Shown piece by piece: positions 16,789 through 25,747 of a stretch of DNA of 64,000 bases; positions within the stretch are counted from its first letter, which is position 1, and every line of letters starts with the position of its first letter. The translations under genes and the position numbers were made by a program. The stretch is from Halobaculum sp. MBLA0143 (GTDB lineage Archaea; Halobacteriota; Halobacteria; Halobacteriales; Haloferacaceae). The DNA lies in contig NZ_JBGKAC010000001.1 of the NCBI RefSeq assembly GCF_041361465.1, forward strand, positions 1,426,001-1,490,000, written 5' to 3'. A model generated the notes under the pieces. It worked only from the letters and a program-made list of their open reading frames with translations. It was not told the DNA's origin and searched no databases.

Positions 16789-17436
16789 TCAGAGTTCCCG
16801 GTACTCCACGCCGCGGTACTGGAGCGCCAACTCGAACCGGTCGTCCGACTCCCGTCCACTGATCCGAGAGTCCGTCAGCTCGAACGTCTCCACCAGCCGC
16901 TCGCTGTCGCCAGGGCCGAACCCGTAGAACCGTCGTCTGACGTAGCCCACGCCCGCGAGGAACTGGTCGCCACCGATCGGGTCGTACCGAACCTCGACGC
17001 GGAGGTCGACAGTCCTGAACACCACGTCACCGCGGTTCTGGAGGTCGATGGTCACGTCACACAACGGTCCGCTGGGAGAGAACCGAACGTCGTACTCCCG
17101 CAGCTCGACGGCCAACGACCCCGGCGGCGGCGCCTGTGCCCCCTTCGGGGTCGGGCTCTCTGTCGCCGTCGGGGTTGGGCTCTCTGTCGCCGTCGGGGTT
17201 GGGCTCTCCGTCGCCGCCGGGGTTGGACTCTCCGTCGCCGCCGGGGTTGGACTCTCCGTCGCCATCGGGGTTGGACTCTCCGTCGGCGTCGGCATCGGGC
17301 TCTCCGTCGCCGTCGGGGTCTGCGGCGCAGTCGTGTCGACCGGCACCGGCGTCACCTCGTTGTCGCTGCCGAAGCCGAGACAGCCGCTCCCGACGCCCAA
17401 CAGCGCGACGAGCAGTCCGCGTCGTGTCCGGTCCAC
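16789..17436 (-). CDS. Lipoprotein with Pro/Thr/Ser repeat stalk
   Basis: A 215-residue exported protein. VDRTRRGLLVALLGVGSGC gives twin Arg, a hydrophobic stretch and a lipobox (GSGC). A stalk of about seven ESPTPTAT-like octapeptides (about residues 40-95) follows, then a C-terminal beta domain beginning LAVELREYDVRFSPSG with features of a DUF11/FxLYD-like fold. It probably sits on the cell surface with the domain held off the membrane. Function is unknown. Confidence 0.65.
   Translation of the reverse strand: MDRTRRGLLVALLGVGSGCLGFGSDNEVTPVPVDTTAPQTPTATESPMPTPTESPTPMATESPTPAATESPTPAATESPTPTATESPTPTATESPTPKGAQAPPPGSLAVELREYDVRFSPSGPLCDVTIDLQNRGDVVFRTVDLRVEVRYDPIGGDQFLAGVGYVRRRFYGFGPGDSERLVETFELTDSRISGRESDDRFELALQYRGVEYREL
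17153..17320 (-). repeat. 24-base tandem repeat, 7 copies, in frame
   Basis: Seven contiguous 24-base units (17153-17176 through 17297-17320) encode octapeptide units of the lipoprotein stalk. Adjacent copies are nearly identical, so the array probably expands and contracts without breaking the frame. Confidence 0.9.
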
Positions 17437-17486
17437 ACACGGCCGTTGCCGGGCAGACCGAATAAACCTGGCTCGACGCGCTCGGC

Positions 17487-18692
17487 TCACTCCCCCGCCA
17501 GCCAGGTTCGGTCGTGCGTCTCCCCCCAGCCGACGCGTTCCTCCCACGCGACCTCTGTCGCTCCCGTGACGAGCAGGTGTCGACCGGCCCGCGTGAAGTA
17601 GGCGTACGTCACGTCTCCGTCGAACGTGTAGTACACCCTGTTCCAGACGGTGTTGCCGACGAGCGTCGGACTCTCCCCGAACTCGTCGGTTCCGACGCGA
17701 GCGCCCGCCAGCGCCGCCCCCCGTCGTGCCGCGGCGACCGAGTCGTACGTCTGGACGTACGCTGTCCGGTCCGTGCCGACCGCCGGACTCTGGGTCCCGA
17801 ACACCAGGGGCTCGCTCGCCACCTCTCCCGGGCCGCTCGTCTCCCCCTCGGTGAACGCGACGATCGTCTCGCGGCTCCGCCCTCGTCGCACCCGCAGCGG
17901 CGCGAACAACCGCAACAGCCCGCGCGTCTCCGCGTCCGACACGGCCGGTCGACCGAGATCGTACGGCGTCGGCGCCTCCGGCCGCGTCTCGTAGGCGTAC
18001 GCGTCGAACCCCGTGTTCACGTCCCTGACCTGGAACAGCAACGGCGCCGTCGGGACGAACTCGCCACGCCTGGCGTACCGCACGGCCACGTTGTTGATCG
18101 GCTGTCTCGGCAGCGACTCCTCGTAGAACCGGTCGCTCGCCACTCCCTCCAGGTACTGAATCAGCCGATCGAGTTCCTCTCGAACCCGGTCGTCGTCACC
18201 CCGGCGTGCGAACCGCTCGATCGTCCCGCCGAACCCCTCCATCCGCCGGCGCAACAGGTTGTGGAGTCCGAAGTGGGGGGCGAACGCCGACTCCACTACC
18301 GCCACCTGTTCGCGGAGCGTCCGTCGGAGCCGGCGCGTCTCGGCCAGCGAGACCTCCGCTTCCGTTCGCAGCGCGACCCCCGCGTCCCTGGCCTCCCGCA
18401 GCGCCGCCTGCGCCCTGTCGACTGCCGCCGGGTACTCCGTGGCCAGCCACGTCACCTCGCCGACGAGCCGCCCGGTGCGGTCGGCGAGCTCCGGGTTCGG
18501 CGCCGGCGCCGGGGTCGCCGTCGGTGTCTCCGTCGGCGTCGTCGTCTCCTCTGGACCCACCTCCGTCCGTGCGCCGACGTCCCCGTCCGGCGCCGGCTCC
18601 GGCCGTCGGCCGGTGTCTCGGGCCACACAGCCGCCGGTCAGCGCCGTCGCCGCCACCCCCAGACGCAACGCCTCACGGCGATCCAGTCGCAT
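17487..18692 (-). CDS. Tat lipoprotein of unknown function
   Basis: A 401-residue exported protein. MRLDRREALRLGVAATALTG followed by GC gives a twin-arginine signal and lipobox. A Pro/Thr-rich linker covers about 45-85. The mature domain begins with a long helical region (LADRTGRLVGEVTWLATEYP to about residue 200, coiled-coil-like) and ends in a beta-rich part (TLVGNTVWNRVYYTFDGDV). I do not recognise the family. It lies 50 bases upstream of the shorter lipoprotein on the same strand, so the two may be an operon. Confidence 0.7.
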   Translation of the reverse strand: MRLDRREALRLGVAATALTGGCVARDTGRRPEPAPDGDVGARTEVGPEETTTPTETPTATPAPAPNPELADRTGRLVGEVTWLATEYPAAVDRAQAALREARDAGVALRTEAEVSLAETRRLRRTLREQVAVVESAFAPHFGLHNLLRRRMEGFGGTIERFARRGDDDRVREELDRLIQYLEGVASDRFYEESLPRQPINNVAVRYARRGEFVPTAPLLFQVRDVNTGFDAYAYETRPEAPTPYDLGRPAVSDAETRGLLRLFAPLRVRRGRSRETIVAFTEGETSGPGEVASEPLVFGTQSPAVGTDRTAYVQTYDSVAAARRGAALAGARVGTDEFGESPTLVGNTVWNRVYYTFDGDVTYAYFTRAGRHLLVTGATEVAWEERVGWGETHDRTWLAGE

Positions 18693-18846
18693 ACCGCTCC
18701 CTCTCGCGGGCGGGAGACGTAAACCCCGCGTTCGGGGGCTCTCCACGCGACCGGTTCTCTGGCCTCTCGGTCGCCGCTCGTCGCCCCCGACGGCTCCCGC
18801 GACGCGTCGGTGGGATTCAAACCCGTCGACCACTACGACCCGGACG

Positions 18847-20001
18847 ATGCGTGCCGACCACGGCGTCACGGAGACGTTTGAGCAGAGGTTCGAGTCGTCG
18901 CCGACCGTGCTGTCGCGGGCCCCCGGGCGGGTGAACCTCGTCGGCGGCCACGTCGACTACAACGCCGGGATCGTCCTGCCGGCAGCCATCGACCGCGCCA
19001 CCGTCGTCGCCGCCGCCCCGCGATCGGACGACACCGTCCGAGTGCACTCGGCACGAATGGACGACACCGTCACCGCGTCGCTGGGCGACGACCGCGACGA
19101 CTGGGCCGCCTACGTCGTCGGCACCGCGACCGTCCTGGCGGACGACACCGATGTCTCGGCCGGGGTCGACCTGGTCGTCGGCGGCGACGTGATCGTCGGC
19201 GCCGGGGTCTCCTCGTCGGCGTCGCTAGAGGTCGCCGTCGCCGGCGCCGTCGACGCCGTCCACGACCTGGATCGGTCGCCCGAGGCGCTCGCGGACGCCT
19301 GCTGGCGCGCGGAAAACGAGGAGGTCGGGATGGCCTGCGGGATCATGGACCAGTTCGCCAGCGCGCTCGGCCAGGCGGACCACGCCCTCCGGATCGACTG
19401 CCGTTCGCGCGACGTGCGTCCCATCCCGCTCGACACCGACGCGGCCGAGCTGCTCGTCGTCGACACTACCGTCTCGCACGAACTCACCGACTCCGGGTTC
19501 AACGAGCGCGTCCGAGAGTGTCACGAGGCCACCGCCCGGCTGGACGAACTGCTGGGCAAGCGCGTCCGCTCGCTGCGCGACGTGACCCCGGACGAGGTGG
19601 CCGAACACGCCGAGACGCTCCCGGAGCCGCTCGCGGCTCGCGCCCGCCACGTCACCACGGAGATCCGACGGGTCCGCGCGGCCGCCGACGCCCTCGCAGA
19701 CGGCGACTTGGCCCGCGTCGGCGACCTCCTCCGCGAGTCACACCGCAGCCTCCGGGACGACTACGAGGTGTCGTGTGCGGAACTCGACGCGGCCGTCGAC
19801 GCCTTAGACACCGCCGCCGGCACCTTCGGCGCCCGCATGGTCGGCGGCGGCTGGGGTGGCAGCGCAATCGGTCTCGTCGAGCCCGACGCCCGAGAGAGCG
19901 TCGTCGACTCCGTGCGTGACGACTACCGCGACGCGACCGGGATCGACTGCGAGATCCACGCCGTGGACTTCGGTGACGGGCTGTCCGTTCGGCGGGTGTG
20001 A
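18847..20001 (+). CDS. galK: Galactokinase
   Basis: ATP-dependent phosphorylation of galactose at C1. A 384-residue GHMP kinase: RAPGRVNLVGGHVDYNAGIV carries the galactokinase signature (residues 24-43), GAGVSSSASLEVAVAGA is the ATP loop, CGIMDQFASALGQADHAL is the substrate and catalytic Asp region, and RMVGGGWGGSAIGLV is the C-terminal motif. The ATG is the first after the intergenic region, with a TATA-like ttcaaa about 30 bases upstream. The substrate may be another sugar, as GHMP sugar kinases vary. Confidence 0.88.
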   Translation: MRADHGVTETFEQRFESSPTVLSRAPGRVNLVGGHVDYNAGIVLPAAIDRATVVAAAPRSDDTVRVHSARMDDTVTASLGDDRDDWAAYVVGTATVLADDTDVSAGVDLVVGGDVIVGAGVSSSASLEVAVAGAVDAVHDLDRSPEALADACWRAENEEVGMACGIMDQFASALGQADHALRIDCRSRDVRPIPLDTDAAELLVVDTTVSHELTDSGFNERVRECHEATARLDELLGKRVRSLRDVTPDEVAEHAETLPEPLAARARHVTTEIRRVRAAADALADGDLARVGDLLRESHRSLRDDYEVSCAELDAAVDALDTAAGTFGARMVGGGWGGSAIGLVEPDARESVVDSVRDDYRDATGIDCEIHAVDFGDGLSVRRV

Positions 20002-20288
20002 GTGTCCGTGAGAGGACATCTCTGGTCGCCTCGGCTGTCGGTCACTGCGTGACCGACCCCAGGTTCTATGGCGCGTCGAGTCTCCTCCAGAAGCGCCCCC
20101 TCACCCCCCCGCTAGCCTCTCGCCTCTCCTCTGACGGACGAACAGCCACCAATGTGAACGTGCGGAGAGACGACGGGTGCTGGACGATGACGCGATCGTG
20201 GTTCAGGCACTGATGGAGATGGAACCGCGTGCTACTGACCAGCGTCCGAGAGAGCTAAGATAGTTCACTCCACAGCTCATCTCTAGAC

Positions 20289-21659
20289 GTGAGTCTAACA
20301 ACCAAGCGGCGGGCGTTCCTCGCAACCGTGACCACGGGTTTCGCCAGTTCGTTGGCCGGGTGCGGTACACGGACAGCAAGTGATCCGATTGCGACCGCCC
20401 CGTCGGGTCACTGGCCCACTCGTGATCACGACTCACACAACACCGGCTACAGCCCGCGAGCAACGCCACCAGAAGAGAAGCCGACGGTCGTCTGGCGGAC
20501 AACGGAACTTACGCGGTACAGCGACGCCGCCGTGACTGCCGGCCGGTTTTCACGCCCGACGCCGATCGTCATGGACGGCCGTCTGTTCGTCGGCGGTGAG
20601 GCGATCACCTGTTACGACGCCACGACGGGCGAGCGACAGTGGCGCTGTAATCGTGACAATCGGTTCGTCGTCGGCTGCGTCCACACGGATAGAGGCCTGT
20701 GTGTCGTCGAGCGAGCGAAGACGACACTGTCCGGAAGCTACTGGCCCCGAGGCTCGTTCGGTCTCGTCGACCCGGCGACGGGTACAGTCGAACACACCGT
20801 CAGCTGCGGTCTCGGCCCGTCTGCGCCCGTTACCGACGGCCGTCTCGTCGTCGTCCCAACGCAGCACGGACACGTCGGGTTCGCCGCGGACGGCACCCGC
20901 CGATGGCGTGTCGTCAACGAGAACGCCACAGAGCCGCCGGCACCGGCGGCAGTCACCGACGACTCCCTGTCGCTCCCGATGCCGACTACCGTCGGATACT
21001 ACGACCGAACGGACGGCTGGCTGGCACACCTCCTCCCCGAGCCGACACGCCAGTGGAAACGCAGACCGGGACCGAGACGACGGTGGCGCTCACCCGTCGT
21101 GACCGGTGACGGAGTCGTCGTTCCGACGGTGCGTCTCGTCAATACGTTCGAACCGGAGAGTTCTGCCATCGCTCCCGGTCTCCACTGTTTCGGTGTCGAC
21201 GGGGAGCGACGGTGGCACCGCCCGGTGCCGACAAAATGGATGACTGACGGTGGTCCACTGGGGTCGTTCGAGCAGTCGGTGTCGTCACCGGCGGTCGCGG
21301 ACGGCGTCGGCTACGTCGTCTCTGCGCGTATTCCTCCACGCGACGACGGGTTCCCAGAGCGGACGAACACAACACTCCAAGCGTTCGAGACCGCGACTGG
21401 GGCGGAACGCTGGCGCAGGACATTCCCGGGTGAGGGGACTCGCGCGGTCGCGCCACTTGTCGCTGACGACCGAGTGTACGTTGCCCTCCCGCTGGACCGT
21501 GAGGGAGGCGGTACCGGACGCGTCGTCGCCTTCGACACACCCGGCGACCGACTGTGGTCGGTCGACGTTCCCGGTGTGCCCGTCCACCTCGCTGCCGTCG
21601 GCGATTTGTTGTACGTCACGCTCGCGCGCGGCAGGGTGATTGCGTACGGAGCCGCGTGA
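20289..21659 (+). CDS. Beta-propeller (PQQ-repeat) Tat lipoprotein
   Basis: A 456-residue exported protein with signal TTKRRAFLATVTTGFASSLA ending in a GC lipobox. The mature part is full of PQQ-repeat blades: YDATTGERQWRC, VDPATGTVEHTV, FAADGTRRWRV, FETATGAERWRR and FDTPGDRLWSV. It starts at GTG in an AT-richer stretch. The N-terminal HWPTRDHDSHNTGYSP is typical of this group, which probably acts in assembly or binding outside the cell. No operon partner; the 287-base gap upstream shows no gene. It is a distant relative of the protein at 4392-5753. Confidence 0.8.
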   Translation: MSLTTKRRAFLATVTTGFASSLAGCGTRTASDPIATAPSGHWPTRDHDSHNTGYSPRATPPEEKPTVVWRTTELTRYSDAAVTAGRFSRPTPIVMDGRLFVGGEAITCYDATTGERQWRCNRDNRFVVGCVHTDRGLCVVERAKTTLSGSYWPRGSFGLVDPATGTVEHTVSCGLGPSAPVTDGRLVVVPTQHGHVGFAADGTRRWRVVNENATEPPAPAAVTDDSLSLPMPTTVGYYDRTDGWLAHLLPEPTRQWKRRPGPRRRWRSPVVTGDGVVVPTVRLVNTFEPESSAIAPGLHCFGVDGERRWHRPVPTKWMTDGGPLGSFEQSVSSPAVADGVGYVVSARIPPRDDGFPERTNTTLQAFETATGAERWRRTFPGEGTRAVAPLVADDRVYVALPLDREGGGTGRVVAFDTPGDRLWSVDVPGVPVHLAAVGDLLYVTLARGRVIAYGAA

Positions 21660-21813
21660 CCGCCCCGCGGGTGGCATCTCCAACAGTCAGAGTCACACCA
21701 CAGCCACTGTTCGCGCCTCCTGGCCCGCAACTGTCCCGTTCTCGCGGCTGCGTCCCCCGAACCGGCAGCGTTCTTGATTTCGGCTCGTTCGTCGTCCACT
21801 TCGCCCACAACAG

Positions 21814-21842
21814 AGCCTGGAGGCGACGAAGGGATTCGAACC
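21814..21842 (-). other. tRNA 3'-end-like fragment
   Basis: The stretch agcctgg-ag-gcg then gggattcgaacc resembles the 3' half of the neighbouring tRNA-Thr (21954-22026), which has agcctgg and gggattcgaacc with an 8-base shorter spacing. The rest of a tRNA is missing and the T-stem does not pair, so this is at most a remnant. Confidence 0.3.
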
Positions 21843-21953
21843 ACGGTCGCTCACTCCGTTCGCTCCCCGCTTCGAACCCCGCCTCTACGACTGTTCGCGG
21901 TCGCTCCGCTCGCGGTTCACTCCGTTCACCGCTCACGTCGCTCCCGCAGAACA

Positions 21954-22026
21954 GCCTGGGGCGGGATTCGAACCCGCGAAGTCTCGATTACAAGTCGAGT
22001 GCATGCACCGCCCATGCTCCCCAGGC
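21954..22026 (-). tRNA. tRNA-Thr (TGT anticodon)
   Basis: 73 bases that fold as a cloverleaf: acceptor GCCTGGG with CCCAGGC, D-arm GCAT/ATGC, anticodon stem CTCGA/TCGAG with loop CTTGTAA (anticodon TGT), and T-arm with loop TTCGAAT. It reads ACA codons. No intron and no encoded CCA. No integrase or other sign of an integrated element is seen beside it. Confidence 0.95.
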
Positions 22027-22076
22027 GCACTCTGCCGTACCGCACCCGGATACGTGAGCGTGTCGCTTTCAGTCGA

Positions 22077-22577
22077 TCAGTCTCGGATCTCCTTCTCCAT
22101 CTCCACCCGGAACACCTCGTACCCGTTGCGCTCGTAGAACCGCCGTGCGTCCGTGTTTCCGGCCATCGCCTCCAACGAGACGTGCGTCACGTCGTCGGCT
22201 GCCAGCCGGTCTTCTGCGGCCGCGAGCAGGCGCCCGCCGACCCCGCGGCCACGGTACTGTTCGTCGACGAACAGGTCGTGGACGAGCCCCCGCCGGCTGT
22301 CCACGTCGTAGTCACCCTGTTCTTTGGAGAAGGTGACGAACCCGACCACCTCGTCGTCGTCGCGTGCGACGAGCAGTCCGCCGGTCACGGCGTGTTGGGC
22401 TGCGGCGTCCCGGGCGAGCTGCCGGTTCGGCTCCGCCAGGAGGTGTGAGCCGTACGCTCGTTGGTCGGTCGCGAGTCTGACCCACAGCTCCGCGACCGCG
22501 TCCACCGCCGAGATGTCGCCCGGCCGCACCCGCACGGGGTCACCGCCGTCCGTCGCCGAGCGCTCGTGTCCGGCCAC
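22077..22577 (-). CDS. GNAT N-acetyltransferase
   Basis: A 166-residue acetyltransferase. HDLFVDEQYRGRGVGGRLL carries motif A (R-G-x-G-x-G) and NTDARRFYERNGYEVF the motif B region. The acceptor is unknown; the layout resembles general small-molecule or protein N-acetyltransferases. It starts with GTG 43 bases after the sugar ABC ATPase gene on the same strand and may be the last gene of that operon. Confidence 0.82.
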   Translation of the reverse strand: MAGHERSATDGGDPVRVRPGDISAVDAVAELWVRLATDQRAYGSHLLAEPNRQLARDAAAQHAVTGGLLVARDDDEVVGFVTFSKEQGDYDVDSRRGLVHDLFVDEQYRGRGVGGRLLAAAEDRLAADDVTHVSLEAMAGNTDARRFYERNGYEVFRVEMEKEIRD

Positions 22578-22619
22578 GCCGCCGTAGACGGCTGCCGCCG
22601 GCTTGTGTCTTCCGGGCGG

Positions 22620-23786
22620 CTACAGCTCCGGCTCCGTCGTCTCCGTCTCCTCCAGGGACCGACTCTGGAGCGTCTCGCCGCTGTCGGCGTCGAACAGGTG
22701 GATCGCCGACTCCGGGATGCGCGCGACCGCCGGCTGCCCCTCGTCGACGCGACGCATCCCACCGACCGTGGCGACGAACGTCCGCTCGGAGTCCGCCGAG
22801 AACGCCAGGTAGACGTTGTTCTCGTCGCCCATCGGCTCCACCACGTCCACCGTCGTCTCGAAGTCGCGGTTGTGTTCCACCGCGCCGACGACCTCCACCG
22901 ACTCCGGCCTGATCCCCAGCGTGACGTGGGTCGTGTCGCCCAGCGACTCCCGCGTGTCCGCCGAGACGGGGTAGGTGAACTCCCCCGCGGCCGTGTCGCC
23001 GCCGGGCGCGTGGACGAGTTCGTCGCCGCGGGCCTCCATCTCGAAGAAGTTCATCGACGGCTCGCCGATGAACCCCGCGACGAACCGGTTTGCGGGCTGG
23101 TGGTACGCCTCCAACGGCGTCGCCACCTGCTGGAGTTCGCCGTCGTTCAGGATGGCGATCCGGTCGCCCATCGTCATCGCCTCCGTCTGGTCGTGGGTGA
23201 CGTACACCGTCGTCGTGTCCAGGTCCTCCTGGAGCCGTTGGAGCTCCGTCCGCATCTCCGACCGGAGCTTGGCGTCCAGGTTCGACAACGGCTCGTCCAT
23301 CAGGAACACCTCCGGCTCCCGGACGATCGCCCGCCCGAGCGCCACCCGTTGACGCTGGCCGCCCGACAGCTCCGCCGGCTTCCGCTCCAACAGCTCCGCG
23401 ATCTCGAGCAGTTCCGCCGTGTCGTCCACGAGCGTCCGGATCTCGTCGTCCGACATCTCCGTCGACTCCTCGAGTCCGAACGACATGTTTCCCCGGACCG
23501 TCATGTGGGGGTACAGCGCGTACGACTGGAACACCATGGCGATGTCCCGATCCTGCGGCTTCCGGTTGTCGATCACGCGGTCGCCCAGCCGGATGTGGCC
23601 GTCCGTCACCGTCTCCAAGCCGGCGATCATCCGGAGCGTCGTCGACTTCCCGCAGCCCGACGGGCCGACGAGCACCAGGAACTCCCCGTCCGGCACGTCG
23701 ATCGATACGTCCTCGACGGCGACCACCTGGCCGCCGTCGTCGTCAGTGAACACCTTCGTCAGGTCGTCCAGTTGGAGTCGTGACAT
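22620..23786 (-). CDS. Sugar ABC transporter ATP-binding protein (MalK/UgpC type)
   Basis: The ATPase of an importer. A 388-residue protein: Walker A GPSGCGKSTT, Q-loop MVFQSYALYP, signature LSGGQRQRVALGRAI, Walker B VFLMDEPLSNLD and switch His VTHDQTEAM. The C-terminal 140 residues are the MalK-type regulatory TOBE domain (LGIRPESVEVVG). It follows permease 2 by 2 bases, the third of the three transport-machinery genes after the binding protein. Confidence 0.93.
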   Translation of the reverse strand: MSRLQLDDLTKVFTDDDGGQVVAVEDVSIDVPDGEFLVLVGPSGCGKSTTLRMIAGLETVTDGHIRLGDRVIDNRKPQDRDIAMVFQSYALYPHMTVRGNMSFGLEESTEMSDDEIRTLVDDTAELLEIAELLERKPAELSGGQRQRVALGRAIVREPEVFLMDEPLSNLDAKLRSEMRTELQRLQEDLDTTTVYVTHDQTEAMTMGDRIAILNDGELQQVATPLEAYHQPANRFVAGFIGEPSMNFFEMEARGDELVHAPGGDTAAGEFTYPVSADTRESLGDTTHVTLGIRPESVEVVGAVEHNRDFETTVDVVEPMGDENNVYLAFSADSERTFVATVGGMRRVDEGQPAVARIPESAIHLFDADSGETLQSRSLEETETTEPEL

Positions 23787-23788
23787 GG

Positions 23789-24679
23789 TTACGTGGCCAC
23801 CCCCTTGGCGAACTCCTCGCCGAACAGCACGTACACCGCCAGCGTCGGTAGGGCCGCGACGAACGCCCCGGCCATCCGTAGTCCGAAGATCGTCCCGCTC
23901 TGTGACGCCCCCAGCCCGGCGAGGATCAGCGTAACCGGGGCCGCCGCCGACGACTCCGCCTGCACCAACACGAGCGCGAACAACAGGTCGTTCCAGATCT
24001 GGGTGAACTGGTAGATCAACACGACCGCGAACATCGGCGTCGACAACGGGAACACGATCCGCCGGTACGCCCGCCTGACGGTCGCCCCCTCGAGTCGTGC
24101 CGACTCCAGCATCTCCTCGCTCATCCCCTTGTAGTACGACCGGAACAGGATCGTACAGATCGGGATGCCGTACGCAGTGTGTGTGATGATGAGTTCTACG
24201 ATCCCGGCGTAGGCGCTCTCGATCCCGAGCAGCCCCCAGATCCCCAGCTGTGACAGACCGAGGATCGAGAAGAACCGCGTCAGCGGCACCAGGACCGCCT
24301 GGTACGGGATGAAGATCCCGGCGACGAACAGGAGCAACACGCCGACCTGGCCCCGCCAGTCCGTCAGAGTGAGCCCGTAGGCGGCGAAGCTGCCGAACAA
24401 CGCCGACAGGATCGTCGCCGGCACGGCGTACAGCAGACTGTTCACCATCCCCGGGAGCAGCTCGGACACCGCCGTCGCGTAGTTACCGAGGGTGAACCCC
24501 TCCAACGACGGCACGATCGGCGAGGTCGTGCTCACCGCGCTCGGCGTCTTCAGCGAGGTGACGATCCCCGTCTCGATCGGCGTCAGGAAGAACGTCAAGA
24601 GGACTCCCAGAGAGAGGTACAGCCCGATGCGGTACGGGTTCAGGTCGAACCCCTCCTCGTTCGCGTCGAGTGTGCTCAC
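23789..24679 (-). CDS. Sugar ABC transporter permease (MalG type)
   Basis: A 296-residue inner permease with about six membrane segments. The cytoplasmic EAA loop ESARLEGATVRRAYRRIVFP docks the ATPase. The N-terminal sequence PYRIGLYLSLGVLLTFFLTP matches the MalG half. GTG start; 60 bases after permease 1 and 2 bases before the ATPase gene, so one operon. Confidence 0.92.
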   Translation of the reverse strand: MSTLDANEEGFDLNPYRIGLYLSLGVLLTFFLTPIETGIVTSLKTPSAVSTTSPIVPSLEGFTLGNYATAVSELLPGMVNSLLYAVPATILSALFGSFAAYGLTLTDWRGQVGVLLLFVAGIFIPYQAVLVPLTRFFSILGLSQLGIWGLLGIESAYAGIVELIITHTAYGIPICTILFRSYYKGMSEEMLESARLEGATVRRAYRRIVFPLSTPMFAVVLIYQFTQIWNDLLFALVLVQAESSAAAPVTLILAGLGASQSGTIFGLRMAGAFVAALPTLAVYVLFGEEFAKGVAT

Positions 24680-24739
24680 GCGACCACCTCCGAGCGGTGC
24701 GTCCGTCCGTGTTCGTGTGTGCGTGTCATCGTGTCGGTG

Positions 24740-25735
24740 TCAGAGGTTGTCGTTCGTGTACTCGTAGTAGAGGTACGGGCCGATCACGCCCAGCGCCATC
24801 AGGAACAACAGGATGGCGATGGCGGAGCCGTACGCCCAGTTCTGGTTCTGGAACGCCTCCCGCACCATCTTCGTCGCCAGGATGTCCGCCCCGTTGGGCG
24901 GGCGGTACCCCCCGACGAGCGCGAACAGGAAGTCGAACGCCTTCAGCGCGAACACCATCAGGACGACCGACGCCGAGACGGTCGCGCTCTTCAGCTGTGG
25001 GACGATCACGCGCCAGTACATCTTCAGGACGGAGGCACCGTCCACCCGAGCAGCCTCGAAGTGTTCCGTCGGAATCGCCCGCAGCGCGGCGAGGTACACC
25101 ACCATCGTGTAGCCGGAGAACTGCCACACGAGCGCGAGCACCACCGCCGCCAACACGAGCGTCTGGTTGCCGATGAAGGCGAACGGCCCGACGCCGATCA
25201 CGCCGAAGAGGTTGTTCAACACCCCGTCGTAGTCGTATATCCACAGCCAGAACTGTGCCGTGACTACGAACGACAGACTCATCGGCAGGAGGTAGATCGT
25301 CCGGAACGTGTTCTCGAACCTGATGTTACGATCGACGAGGATCGCAATCACGAGCCCGAACGCCAACGACACTACGGTGAACCCGACCAGCAACACGAGC
25401 GTGTTCACGCCCGCCGTCACCACCTGCGTGGACGAGAACGCCTGGGCGTACATGTCGAAGTCCAGGTCGGTGTAGTCCGGGTTGGCGAACCCCTCGTAGT
25501 CCGTCAGGCTGATGACGACGTTCCAGACGACGGCGCCGTAGACGAACAGCCCGACGAGCGCCGCCGGCGGCAGCCAGAACGGCGCCGACTCCAGGAAGTC
25601 CTCCCCCACCCGGTCGGCGAGACGTTCGCGGACGCCACTGTCTGCCGGGACCCCGCCGTCCGTGACCGTCTCCTCCTCGTCGTCGGTACCCACCACACGC
25701 TCCAGCACTTGTCGCACGTACGAAAAAGTGGTCAT
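24740..25735 (-). CDS. Sugar ABC transporter permease (MalF type)
   Basis: A 331-residue permease with an acidic cytoplasmic N-terminus (about 60 residues) followed by six membrane segments. The EAA loop is FEAARVDGASVLKMYWRVIV. It pairs with the MalG-type permease downstream. It begins 12 bases after the stop of the binding-protein gene. Confidence 0.92.
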   Translation of the reverse strand: MTTFSYVRQVLERVVGTDDEEETVTDGGVPADSGVRERLADRVGEDFLESAPFWLPPAALVGLFVYGAVVWNVVISLTDYEGFANPDYTDLDFDMYAQAFSSTQVVTAGVNTLVLLVGFTVVSLAFGLVIAILVDRNIRFENTFRTIYLLPMSLSFVVTAQFWLWIYDYDGVLNNLFGVIGVGPFAFIGNQTLVLAAVVLALVWQFSGYTMVVYLAALRAIPTEHFEAARVDGASVLKMYWRVIVPQLKSATVSASVVLMVFALKAFDFLFALVGGYRPPNGADILATKMVREAFQNQNWAYGSAIAILLFLMALGVIGPYLYYEYTNDNL

Positions 25736-25747
25736 CGTTGGGCTACG

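Noticed and set aside
17153-17320. CRISPR array
   Set aside because: Repeats are contiguous without spacers and code for the lipoprotein stalk.
18811-18830. A tRNA T-arm (gggattcaaaccc) before galK
   Set aside because: No acceptor or anticodon arm is present and the T-loop lacks the conserved C; it is probably part of the galK promoter.
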